From contig JAFWPT010000300.1 in the NCBI GenBank assembly GCA_017509375.1, positions 1-14,511 on the forward strand: a stretch of DNA of 14,511 bases, written 5' to 3'. How positions within the stretch are numbered: the first letter of the stretch is position 1; each line of letters begins with the position of its first letter. Shown piece by piece: positions 1 to 7,316 of the stretch. The translations under genes were made by a program, and so were the position numbers. The notes beneath the pieces were generated by a model. It ran no database searches and was not told the origin of the DNA. It was given only the letters and a program-made list of their open reading frames with translations. This DNA comes from Bacteroidales bacterium (GTDB lineage Bacteria; Bacteroidota; Bacteroidia; Bacteroidales; UBA932).

Positions 1-1695
1 ATCAGTGAGCGAAGATACACCAGACTCAAAGAAGCCGGCGATACCTCCGAACCAGCACTCGGCATTGCGTGATGCCGTAATGGCCCCGTAGTTATGGCAG
101 TCGGAAATGGTCGAGCCGCGAACGGAACCGAAGCAGCCGCCGAGATATGTCTTGGAGGTACCGCTGTCGGTAAATGTAATCGCTCCGTAGTTCTTGGAAC
201 CGGAAACAGATGAACCGCCGCCCAGGTCGCCGCAAAGGCCGCCGACGAAATTGGTGACGTTGTTACCGACCGTAATGGCTCCGTGGTTCTCGACGCCGGA
301 TGCCGTCAAGGCTCCGTCGCATTGTCCAACAATGCCGCCCATGCGCGTCTGGCTGTCAGACCATGAGGAGGCGTTGGAAACGGCACCGTAGTTCTTGCTG
401 TCATTTATGATGACACCGAGTGCCGAATCCGGGACCACTCCGACCAGTCCTCCTACAAAAGCCCTGGAAGTGGAAGACGAAGGGACTTCCACCTTGGCGT
501 AGTTGACAACGTTCATGATCTTTCCGTTACCGGTAAGGCGACTCACAAGTCCTACATATTCAATTGCGCCGGAACTGCCGGTATGGGTAATGCGAGATGT
601 CCCATCCCATGAAGTGCCGTCCGAAGAACCGATGACGATGTTCTTCAAAGATCCGGAAAGGGTGTAGATGAAACTTGACTGCGAAGCGCTCTCCACCACA
701 AAATTGTAAATCCTGTGGCCCTGGCCGTCGAAGACGCCATTGAACTCCACGGTGCCGAATGTCCAGGGATCGGACTGGCAGTCGATATCGGCCTCAAGGA
801 AGACAGGCATGTGGTCGTCCGTACCCATGGCCGCGCCCCAAGCATAAAGCTGTGCTTTGGTGAAGATGTGCCGGCTGGTTGAGAATGTACTGTTGTAAGC
901 TCCGATGGTGCTGCCCTGTTTGCGGATGACTGTCACGGCCTTGGACGCAGTTTTTTCGTGCGTGAGGCCGGAGGACTCGACAAAGGCTACGGTAAAGACC
1001 TCTGCGGCAGTCGTGCCGGGCAGCACGGCTGCATAGTAAGTGCCATTGGCAAATGTGCCGTCGGCGCTGGAGAGAATGATACTGCACTCGCCGGAAGAAA
1101 CGGAAGACACAACGCCGTCGGTTCCGACGGTTGCGGTCCCCGCCAGGTTGTTACCCCGGAGAATGACCTTCTCGATGCCCGAAGTGTTGACTTCGAACTT
1201 GAGGAGTCCGCAGACCTGTTTGAACTCAATGGCGTGGTCATTGGCCTTGCCGACGGAAACGAGTGCGGCAGGATCTACCGACGCGGAACTGCTGACTGTC
1301 TGCTCTGCGGGTACCGTCACGGTAAGGCTGGAGCCGGAAAGGGATCCGGCTGCAGAATACGGATATACTGCATAAAGATCGGTATATCCTTCGGTGACCT
1401 CTCCCGAGAACTTCGCAGTCGCGCCCGTATTTGTACCGGCGTCAATGCTGAACTGGTTCTTGGCAGTGCCGTCGAATACGGCGATCAGGTCGTCGTCCGA
1501 CCATCGTACGTTCTGGGCCTGGGAGAAGTCGAGGGTAACCTTAGACGAGCCGGCCTCTGATTCCTCTTTTGCGGTTAAGGAAATCTTGATTCTGGGTCCG
1601 GAGACATTCTCCGGCATGTCGGTGCCGTTTTCCTTTTCACAGGAAAAAACTGCGACAGCCAACAATGACAATAATGCTATTCTGTATGTTTTCAT
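1..1695 (-). CDS. Fimbrillin-like/GLUG-repeat surface lipoprotein, paralog 2 (3' end outside window)
   Basis: An open frame of 565 codons runs from the ATG at 1695 to the window edge with no stop, so the C-terminus is missing. The product starts with a lipoprotein signal (MKTYRIALL..., lipobox FSC, Cys19). Residues about 35-265 resemble the Mfa-like/fimbrillin fold, with an RWSDDDLIAVFDG segment and a DLYAVYPY segment. From about 315 (FNGVFDGQGHRIYN) it becomes a GLUG-type repeat region, with GGxxG turns at about 414, 452, 484, 518 and 549, and probably forms a right-handed beta-helix. It is a tandem paralog of the gene upstream: the two align almost without gaps, and a hand count over residues 451-565 gives about 68% identity. 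By that comparison some 355 codons lie beyond the edge. Its ATG comes 2 nt after the upstream stop, so translation is probably coupled. Surface location and a binding or adhesive role are inferred; no catalytic motif is visible. Confidence 0.85.
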   Translation of the reverse strand, partial: MKTYRIALLSLLAVAVFSCEKENGTDMPENVSGPRIKISLTAKEESEAGSSKVTLDFSQAQNVRWSDDDLIAVFDGTAKNQFSIDAGTNTGATAKFSGEVTEGYTDLYAVYPYSAAGSLSGSSLTVTVPAEQTVSSSASVDPAALVSVGKANDHAIEFKQVCGLLKFEVNTSGIEKVILRGNNLAGTATVGTDGVVSSVSSGECSIILSSADGTFANGTYYAAVLPGTTAAEVFTVAFVESSGLTHEKTASKAVTVIRKQGSTIGAYNSTFSTSRHIFTKAQLYAWGAAMGTDDHMPVFLEADIDCQSDPWTFGTVEFNGVFDGQGHRIYNFVVESASQSSFIYTLSGSLKNIVIGSSDGTSWDGTSRITHTGSSGAIEYVGLVSRLTGNGKIMNVVNYAKVEVPSSSTSRAFVGGLVGVVPDSALGVIINDSKNYGAVSNASSWSDSQTRMGGIVGQCDGALTASGVENHGAITVGNNVTNFVGGLCGDLGGGSSVSGSKNYGAITFTDSGTSKTYLGGCFGSVRGSTISDCHNYGAITASRNAECWFGGIAGFFESGVSSLTD

Positions 1696-1697
1696 AA

Positions 1698-4448
1698 TTA
1701 TTCTGAGTAAGTCTCCTGATCCACGACCGTGACTGTGATCGCTGCGTCAGACCAGCCGCTGAACCAATACTTTTCAAGAGAGCCGGTCTCGGGGAATGAA
1801 TAGGTTTTCTTGCCCTGCGTGTATTTGGCGCTCGCCTGGGCCGCGTCTGTAACCTCGACACCGTCGCCGACCTCTACTCCATCTCCAAAAATGGCGTTTT
1901 TGTTTCCGTCACCTACGACGGCACCGTTCCACGATCCGCCTATCACATTGCCGAAGTTGGCGCAATAAGTAATGTTCCAACGGGTATATCCGCATATGCC
2001 GCCCACAAGAGTATTTGTCTTCTTAACGGCGTAAATCTCGCCGAAATTCTTACAGCCGGTGAGTTCGGGATAAGAGTCCGCATTCGAACCGCCGCCGATT
2101 ACGCCTCCCAGATACTGGTTGTTGAATTCGCGGGCGGAAGATATCCTTCCGAGGTTGATGCAATTGGAGACCTTTTGATGACGGCTCTCTGTCCTGGTAT
2201 GGTAAGAGCCGAGAATGCCTCCGAAAGAGAAGACGGCAGCACCGGCATCGGATCCGGGATTCGGACAGCCGATATCGGCATAGTTCTTACAGCCGTCAAT
2301 GACGGTGGCGGTATATGCATTGCCTACGATTCCGCCGAAGCGCACGGAGGCTCCTTTTTTAAGTGCACCGTAAATCGAAACGTTTCCGCGGTTGATGCAG
2401 CTCTGATATACCTGGGTACATCCAGTATCTTCCGGATCAGTGCCTCCGATAATGCCGCCGACACGGAGTTCACGGCTCATACCTGTCCCGTCATCCGGTA
2501 CCGTGCTGGAGATCTCACCCGTATTCTCACAGGTAGAAACCGTTATGGTAGCGGAATAAAGGTAGTTGTCGAAGAGACCTGCTATGCCGCCGAAATCGGA
2601 CGCGCAGCCCTGGTTCGTAATGGACGCCTCGTTCTTGCACTCATCAATGGTGACAGCAAACGGGCCTTCTCCCTTGTACTGGCAACCGCCCGTTATACCG
2701 CCCATGATGGCGCGTTTCGTTACTGAAGCGGCCACGGTGAGGTCCGCTCCGACGTGATTCGTGCACTCCGTCAACGCAGACTCTCCGGCCTCCATGAAGC
2801 CGGCTATACCGCCGAACCAGTGTTCGGCACCACGTGTGGCGGTAATTGGAGCATAGTTGTGACAGTCATACAGGGCAGACCCGCGGATTGAACCGAAACA
2901 GCCTCCAAGATATGTCTTCTGGGTGCCTGAATCCGTAAACGTGATGGTTCCATAGTTGCTCGCCGTGGTAATGTCGGAATCCGAGCCGATGTCTCCGCAC
3001 AGGCCGCCCACGAAGTTGGTCACGCTGTTGTTGACAGTAAGGGTCCCGTGGTTTTCAATATTGAAAGCAGAAAGGGTTCCGCTTCCCTGTCCGAGGATAC
3101 CGCCCATTCTGGTCTGGCCGCCGTCCCAGGTGGAGTTGTTGGTGATGGAGCCGTAGTTAATGCAGTTCGTAATGGAAACGGCTTCCGAGCCGGGGATAAG
3201 ACCGACCAGTCCGCCTACATAGGCGCGGGTATAAGTCTTGGCGACAACGACGGAGGCATAATTGATGACATTCTCCATATTGCCGTTTCCTGCCATGCGG
3301 CCCACAAGGCCGACATAGTGTGTATCGGCATCGACTTCGGACATTCCGTTATGCGTTATGCAGGAGGTGTTGTCCCAGCTCGAACCATCGGAAGAACCGA
3401 TAATCACGTCCTTCAGGGTGCCGATGAGCCTGGAGATGAATCCGGTGTCGCCGTCGTAAGTGACGACCAGGTTGTAGATTTTGTGGTCCTGGCCCTCAAA
3501 GACGCCGTCGAAAGTGGCTCCGGTGCCCACCCAGGGGTCAGAAGCGCAGTCGATGTCGGCGTCCAGATAAACCGTAACGTTGCTTTCCTTTCCCATCGCT
3601 TCGCCCCATGCGAATAATTCGTCCTTGTTGGTGATATGACGCACGAAAACGGCTTCGCTGTCTACGTCACCGGCGCTTACGACCTGCTTGCGGGCGATGG
3701 AAACGGCCGATGAAGCGGATTTCTGCCAGGTCAGGCCGCCGCCGCCGACAAGCTGCAGGGAGAAAGATCCGGCTGCAGTTGTACCGGGAAGCACGGCTGC
3801 GTAATATGTTCCGGCGGGGAAGATTGCGCCGCCCTCGTAGCTGAGCTCGATGCTGCCGACTCCGTCGGTAACGGTAGAAACGCTTCCGTCAGCGGCCACT
3901 GTTGCAGTGCCGGCCAGGTTGTTGCCGCTGAGAATGACCTTACGGATACCGCCGCCGCTGATAACTATCTTGACGAGACCGCATACCTGTCTGAACTCGA
4001 TCTGGCCGCCATTGGCCTTGCCGACGCTCACGATGGCCGTAGTATCGACAATTGCGCCCTGGCTTATCGTCTGTGCGGAGGGAATGGTCACGGACAGGCT
4101 GGAGCCGGAGAGGGAATTGGCGGCAGCATAAGGATAAACGGCGTAAAGGTCGGAACCGGCAGCTTTGCCGATAAACGTTGCCGAAGTACCTGTGTTGGAG
4201 CCTTCCTGGATTGCAAACTGATTCTTATCCGAGCCGTCGAAGACAGCAATCAGGTCTTCGTCGGACCAGCGGACTATGAGGTCCGCATCCATGTTTACTT
4301 TGGAGCCGGTCTCATTGACCGCGACCAGCGAGATTTCAGCCTTTTCGGCTTCGAAGGAAGTAATGTCAACTTGTGCTTCCTTTTCGCAGGAAACCGGGCA
4401 AACCAATGCTGCAACGGCAGCGAGTGCGATTAATCTGTTCTTTTTCAT
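1698..4448 (-). CDS. Fimbrillin-like N-domain fused to GLUG-repeat beta-helix, surface lipoprotein, paralog 1
   Basis: The product is 916 residues counted from the ATG at 4448 (MKKNRLIALAA...). An in-frame ATG at 4460 would add four residues before the signal peptide and is less likely. The signal peptide ends at Cys21 (PVSC), a somewhat weak lipobox. Residues about 35-265 look like an Mfa-like/fimbrillin domain (RWSDEDLIAVFDG, DLYAVYPY). Residues about 312-350 (FDGVFEGQDHKIYNLVV) open a GLUG-like repeat region. Thirteen GGxxG-type turns occur at about 379, 411, 448, 480, 514, 545, 582, 619, 663, 704, 742, 780 and 815, roughly every 31-44 residues, most followed by a (C)xNxGxI strand. This predicts a right-handed beta-helix. 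The tail has a short VGDGVEV duplication and ends in a probable beta domain (about 865-916). The gene follows a 47-codon ORF by 19 nt and precedes its paralog by 2 nt. A surface binding or adhesive role is inferred; no enzyme motif is seen. Confidence 0.87.
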   Translation of the reverse strand: MKKNRLIALAAVAALVCPVSCEKEAQVDITSFEAEKAEISLVAVNETGSKVNMDADLIVRWSDEDLIAVFDGSDKNQFAIQEGSNTGTSATFIGKAAGSDLYAVYPYAAANSLSGSSLSVTIPSAQTISQGAIVDTTAIVSVGKANGGQIEFRQVCGLVKIVISGGGIRKVILSGNNLAGTATVAADGSVSTVTDGVGSIELSYEGGAIFPAGTYYAAVLPGTTAAGSFSLQLVGGGGLTWQKSASSAVSIARKQVVSAGDVDSEAVFVRHITNKDELFAWGEAMGKESNVTVYLDADIDCASDPWVGTGATFDGVFEGQDHKIYNLVVTYDGDTGFISRLIGTLKDVIIGSSDGSSWDNTSCITHNGMSEVDADTHYVGLVGRMAGNGNMENVINYASVVVAKTYTRAYVGGLVGLIPGSEAVSITNCINYGSITNNSTWDGGQTRMGGILGQGSGTLSAFNIENHGTLTVNNSVTNFVGGLCGDIGSDSDITTASNYGTITFTDSGTQKTYLGGCFGSIRGSALYDCHNYAPITATRGAEHWFGGIAGFMEAGESALTECTNHVGADLTVAASVTKRAIMGGITGGCQYKGEGPFAVTIDECKNEASITNQGCASDFGGIAGLFDNYLYSATITVSTCENTGEISSTVPDDGTGMSRELRVGGIIGGTDPEDTGCTQVYQSCINRGNVSIYGALKKGASVRFGGIVGNAYTATVIDGCKNYADIGCPNPGSDAGAAVFSFGGILGSYHTRTESRHQKVSNCINLGRISSAREFNNQYLGGVIGGGSNADSYPELTGCKNFGEIYAVKKTNTLVGGICGYTRWNITYCANFGNVIGGSWNGAVVGDGNKNAIFGDGVEVGDGVEVTDAAQASAKYTQGKKTYSFPETGSLEKYWFSGWSDAAITVTVVDQETYSE
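1911..3314 (-). repeat. GLUG-type repeats coding for a beta-helix
   Basis: About thirteen degenerate repeats within the 916-residue lipoprotein have the pattern (V/F/L/M)GG-(I/L/V)-x-G, a variable loop, then (C)-x-N-x-G-x-(I/V). The period averages about 36 residues. Repetition is clear in the protein and blurred in the DNA, so these are old repeats rather than recent slippage. The family match is to the GLUG motif, by recognition only. Confidence 0.75.
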
Positions 4449-4467
4449 AACTGCTCTCATTTAAGGT

Positions 4468-4611
4468 TTACCAGACAATGAGGTTTCCATCGTCCTCAAA
4501 GCTCTCCAGGGAAGAAGATTCGTTGAGGTCCGTACTCTCAGTCAATAGTGCGGCGCGGATTTCCATGAAATCCATGCTCACCTCGGGATAGACATATCGG
4601 TCTTTTTTCAT
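4468..4611 (-). CDS. 47-residue Bacteroidales-type microprotein
   Basis: A 47-codon frame starts at the ATG at 4611 (MKKDRYVYPEVSMDFMEIR...) and ends ...DDGNLIVW with TAA at 4468-4470. It lies 20 nt after the GH43-like gene and 19 nt before the MKK start of the 916-residue lipoprotein. An A-rich leader (ATCAACAACCACA) precedes the ATG, which is normal for Bacteroidetes starts. Features seen: a basic MKK start, a Y-x-x-P-E element at residues 6-10, an ALLTES element at 21-26, a Ser/Asp/Glu-rich acidic stretch (25-42), and a terminal tryptophan. There is no signal peptide or membrane segment. From memory, short proteins with this MKK..Y..PE......LLT.S layout are frequent in Bacteroidales next to surface-protein and SusCD operons. 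I know of no established function. It could also be a translated leader coupling expression of the downstream lipoprotein. Confidence 0.72.
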   Translation of the reverse strand: MKKDRYVYPEVSMDFMEIRAALLTESTDLNESSSLESFEDDGNLIVW

Positions 4612-4631
4612 TGTGGTTGTTGATTATGTTG

Positions 4632-5681
4632 TTATTTGTCGTATGTTGCTTTCAGTTTGCTATATACAGTCTCATCTATGCGGATTATGCAGCCGTGGCG
4701 GCAGTTGTCAGCAGTGGGCGGAACCATGTCGCTCACCTTTTCCCAGGCCGTTCCCTTCGTAATCGACGACGATTTGTACAACTCGTAACGGTGTATCGTA
4801 TAGTCTTCTACATACAGGTACCACTCGGTGCCGTCCGGAGACTGTACCATGGTAGGAGCTTCGCGCCATGCCGGGGTAAGGCTTACGCCGGGATTGGACC
4901 AGGGGCCGGTGGGCGAGCTGGCCACGGCAATCCTGACGGTCTTGCCTGTGGACGAGTGCTCCGGCCAGCGTTCATCCTTGATGACGGCGTAGTACTTTCC
5001 GTCGTAATAATGCAGGGATGCGTCTATCTGGGCCATACTCTCATCCTGGCCGCTGAAGGAGAACAGTTTCTGCGCCGGCGTGAACGTTGCGAAATCCTTC
5101 GTGGTTATGTAGAATGTGCGCATCGATTCCCACCAGGCGTTGCCAGAAAGCTCCTTTTCGCCTGCATGCCAGGTGATGAAGAACTGCCCCGAAGCGTTGT
5201 CGAAGAATATCTTCATAGCCCCGTAGGAATTGGTGTCGTTCTCATAACCGGCAGGCAGTTCCATTATGGCGGGCGGAAGGTCTGTGTGCTTCCAGGTTAT
5301 CATGTCATCTGACCACCATACAATGGGGAAATGTGGCTTCGCACCTGTGGAAGTGCCTATCATCCAGAACGTTCCGTTGGCATCCCGGGTTATGTACGGG
5401 AATCCGTAATACATGGACAGCGGTGATTCGCCGCGCTTAAGCTCCGTCCATTTGATGCCGTCGCGGGAAATGGCATAGAAGAGACGGTAATAATTGCTGC
5501 CCGTACCGGTGTGGGCGAACAGGTATCCGCCCTGTCCGTCAGCCGGTACAACCGTTCCCGGATTGTCTCCTCCGGGGTTGCCACTATCAGACGGCTTGTC
5601 CTTGCCGCAGGCAGAAAAGCCCAGGGCAAGGGACAGGAGCACGACCAGAGAGGTGGTTATGTGATGCAGCTTTCTTATCAT
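4632..5681 (-). CDS. GH43-like beta-propeller lipoprotein (putative glycosidase)
   Basis: A 349-residue lipoprotein: signal peptide with lipobox FSAC (Cys25), a Gly/Pro/Asp-rich linker to about 50, then one five-bladed propeller of the GH43/GH32/GH117 type. Blade motifs include YRLFYAISRDGIKW (65-78), NGTFWMIGTS (102-111), IVWWSDDMITW (120-130), YYDGKYYAVIKDE (225-237) and DGTEWYLYVEDY (283-294). By position, Asp220 (QIDASL) fits the usual pKa-modulating Asp and Glu274 (REAPTM) the usual acid Glu. The base Asp expected in the first or second blade is not evident: GFPYI (93-97) occupies that place. It may be an inactive or altered enzyme, or a glycan-binding protein. The C-terminus (RHGCIIRIDETVYSKL) is as in related PUL proteins I recall. 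Its ATG directly follows the TAG of the upstream gene (TAGATG). Anchoring in the periplasm or on the surface is inferred; the substrate is unknown. Confidence 0.75.
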   Translation of the reverse strand: MIRKLHHITTSLVVLLSLALGFSACGKDKPSDSGNPGGDNPGTVVPADGQGGYLFAHTGTGSNYYRLFYAISRDGIKWTELKRGESPLSMYYGFPYITRDANGTFWMIGTSTGAKPHFPIVWWSDDMITWKHTDLPPAIMELPAGYENDTNSYGAMKIFFDNASGQFFITWHAGEKELSGNAWWESMRTFYITTKDFATFTPAQKLFSFSGQDESMAQIDASLHYYDGKYYAVIKDERWPEHSSTGKTVRIAVASSPTGPWSNPGVSLTPAWREAPTMVQSPDGTEWYLYVEDYTIHRYELYKSSSITKGTAWEKVSDMVPPTADNCRHGCIIRIDETVYSKLKATYDK

Positions 5682-7310
5682 CTAAATGGCGGGTTCGCCG
5701 TCAATCGTAATTAGTTTCCTTATGTATAGTTCGCAGATTTCTATGCAGTTCTGGGCCGCACGGTACGACGCAGTCGGATGCAGCTTGAGGTATCGTCCTT
5801 TGGCAGCCGCAGTGTTCATACTTTCTGCGGGAGTCGTGTTCCACACGGTAGGAAGGCCTTCTGCGGTGGTGCCCTTTGGGATGTCGTTCCATTGCATGAA
5901 CAGGCGCCATTCGTTTCCGGCATTGGCCGTGTTGTAATTGGCGATGGCCGCGCGATATTTTGCCACATCGACACCCTTGTACTGGGCTGCGGTCTCCAGC
6001 GTGAACTGGTCTTCCGTGTAGAACTCGATTCCCTTGAGGTCGAGGTTGCCGACGTTGCCGGCCAGCTTGGACAGACCTATGCTGTGGATGTTGACGGTCT
6101 CGCCGAGGTCTATGACTACGACTACATTGGTATATTTACGTACGCCGTCGCAGCAGGGGTAAGGAACTTCAATGGTCGTTCCGGCGAGTCGCCCTGATGT
6201 ATAGGTGCAGGTACCGGGATACGTTCCCTCAACAGGGTAGCGGAAGTCGTCCACGTCGGTGCCGATCTTGGTCTGCTGGTTGACGTTCCAGTAGGAGCAG
6301 AAATTGGTCTCCGGATCGCGGCTGAACATGTTGCATGCCCAGTAACGGGAGTTTCGGTCCTCCGAATTGCAGAACACTATCTTCCACTTGCCCGGATCGA
6401 CTTCTGCGTACGCGAATTTAGGATTTCTAATTATGAAGTATTTGACGGCATCCGACAGTTCGAACAGGGCGGAAGATGCGCTCACGAGGCGCACTGGCAG
6501 CAGGTATTCCTCGTCCGAAGTAAGGCCGGTACGGGAAAGCTTCAGCATGGCGCTGCCCTGCAGTTCTCCTGCTGCGAATGCCATGTCGCCGATGGTGTAG
6601 GATTCCGGCGGCAGAAGGGAATAGGATGTGCCGTGTGCGGCGTTGTATTCGGCCACGGCATCCTCCCCGAGAGCCTCCAGCTTGCCGGTGAAGGCCGATT
6701 TGTTGATCTCGGTCCTGGTGATTTCCAGCCCGACGGGGTAGTCGAGGGTCCTGTAGTCGATGGTGACCGCCTGGTCCTTGCCGTCTGCCCATCCGATCAA
6801 CGGAGATACAAGCGTGCAGCTGAGCAGGACCTGGTTGTTGTCCTTGTTGACGGAAGCCCCGTCACCGACGAGCAGAATAGGAAGTATCCAGGTTTTCCCT
6901 GGGTTGTCCTTCATTGCCTGCGCCATCTCGCCGGGATACAGTTCCACATCGAGGACACAGTAGGGTGACTCTTCCGTGAGGGATACGGACTTCGGAAGCT
7001 TGTACGACCCGTCAGGAATGATACTGACGGCACCTTCGGTGTATCCATACTGAGTTATGGCATCGGCAAGGGGCATCACTTCAAGCCTGCAGGCAGCATC
7101 CATTTCGGGGTGTGCGCCACCCTTGACCACGTGCAGCTGTTCCGTTACGGCATCCTGGGCCGTATTCATAACCACGTCCCTGGTTTCGGCGTCCTTGAGA
7201 TAGAGGACCTTGAAGTACTCTTCCGGGAAAATCTCGAGCTGGTCGTCCCGGTCGCAGGCGACTGCCAGCAACAGGGGAAGAATCAGTAATAAGTATATAC
7301 TCTTTCTCAT
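5682..7310 (-). CDS. Surface glycan-binding lipoprotein: two DUF1735 domains plus discoidin-like C-terminal domain
   Basis: A 542-residue lipoprotein with lipobox AVAC (Cys19) followed by DRDD, an acidic stretch resembling Bacteroidetes surface-export signals. Residues about 28-165 and 175-295 look like two DUF1735 (BT_3987-like N-terminal) domains. The second carries the typical VAEYNAAHGTSYSLLPPESY segment (219-238). Residues about 300-535 resemble a DUF4361/F5/8-type-C (discoidin) beta-sandwich, with a TNVVVVIDLGETVNIHSIGL strand pair (394-413) and a closing RYLKLHPTAS...CIEICELYI segment (506-530). Proteins of this build behind susD in PULs serve as surface glycan-binding proteins, which is the likely job here. 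Eight cysteines, including a CC pair at 386-387, lie in the C-terminal half. The ATG follows the susD stop by 6 nt, and the stop abuts the next ATG. Confidence 0.85.
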   Translation of the reverse strand: MRKSIYLLLILPLLLAVACDRDDQLEIFPEEYFKVLYLKDAETRDVVMNTAQDAVTEQLHVVKGGAHPEMDAACRLEVMPLADAITQYGYTEGAVSIIPDGSYKLPKSVSLTEESPYCVLDVELYPGEMAQAMKDNPGKTWILPILLVGDGASVNKDNNQVLLSCTLVSPLIGWADGKDQAVTIDYRTLDYPVGLEITRTEINKSAFTGKLEALGEDAVAEYNAAHGTSYSLLPPESYTIGDMAFAAGELQGSAMLKLSRTGLTSDEEYLLPVRLVSASSALFELSDAVKYFIIRNPKFAYAEVDPGKWKIVFCNSEDRNSRYWACNMFSRDPETNFCSYWNVNQQTKIGTDVDDFRYPVEGTYPGTCTYTSGRLAGTTIEVPYPCCDGVRKYTNVVVVIDLGETVNIHSIGLSKLAGNVGNLDLKGIEFYTEDQFTLETAAQYKGVDVAKYRAAIANYNTANAGNEWRLFMQWNDIPKGTTAEGLPTVWNTTPAESMNTAAAKGRYLKLHPTASYRAAQNCIEICELYIRKLITIDGEPAI

Positions 7311-7316
7311 ATCCGA

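Noticed and set aside
958..1560. 200-codon plus-strand frame opposite the second fimbrillin-GLUG gene
   Set aside because: The minus strand here codes for an intact paralog of the neighbouring lipoprotein, so the plus frame is a shadow.
1911..3314. Possible CRISPR array or recent DNA satellite in the GLUG region
   Set aside because: Repeats are conserved only at protein level, vary in length, and lack identical DNA repeats with unique spacers.
4449..4460. Upstream ATG for the 916-residue lipoprotein at 4460
   Set aside because: The MKK start at 4448 gives a standard signal peptide, and the upstream ATG lies only 7 nt after the microprotein stop. It cannot be fully excluded.
4612..4631. Possible terminator between the GH43-like gene and the microprotein
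   Set aside because: The 20-nt gap has no stem-loop or T tract, so transcription likely continues into the distal genes.
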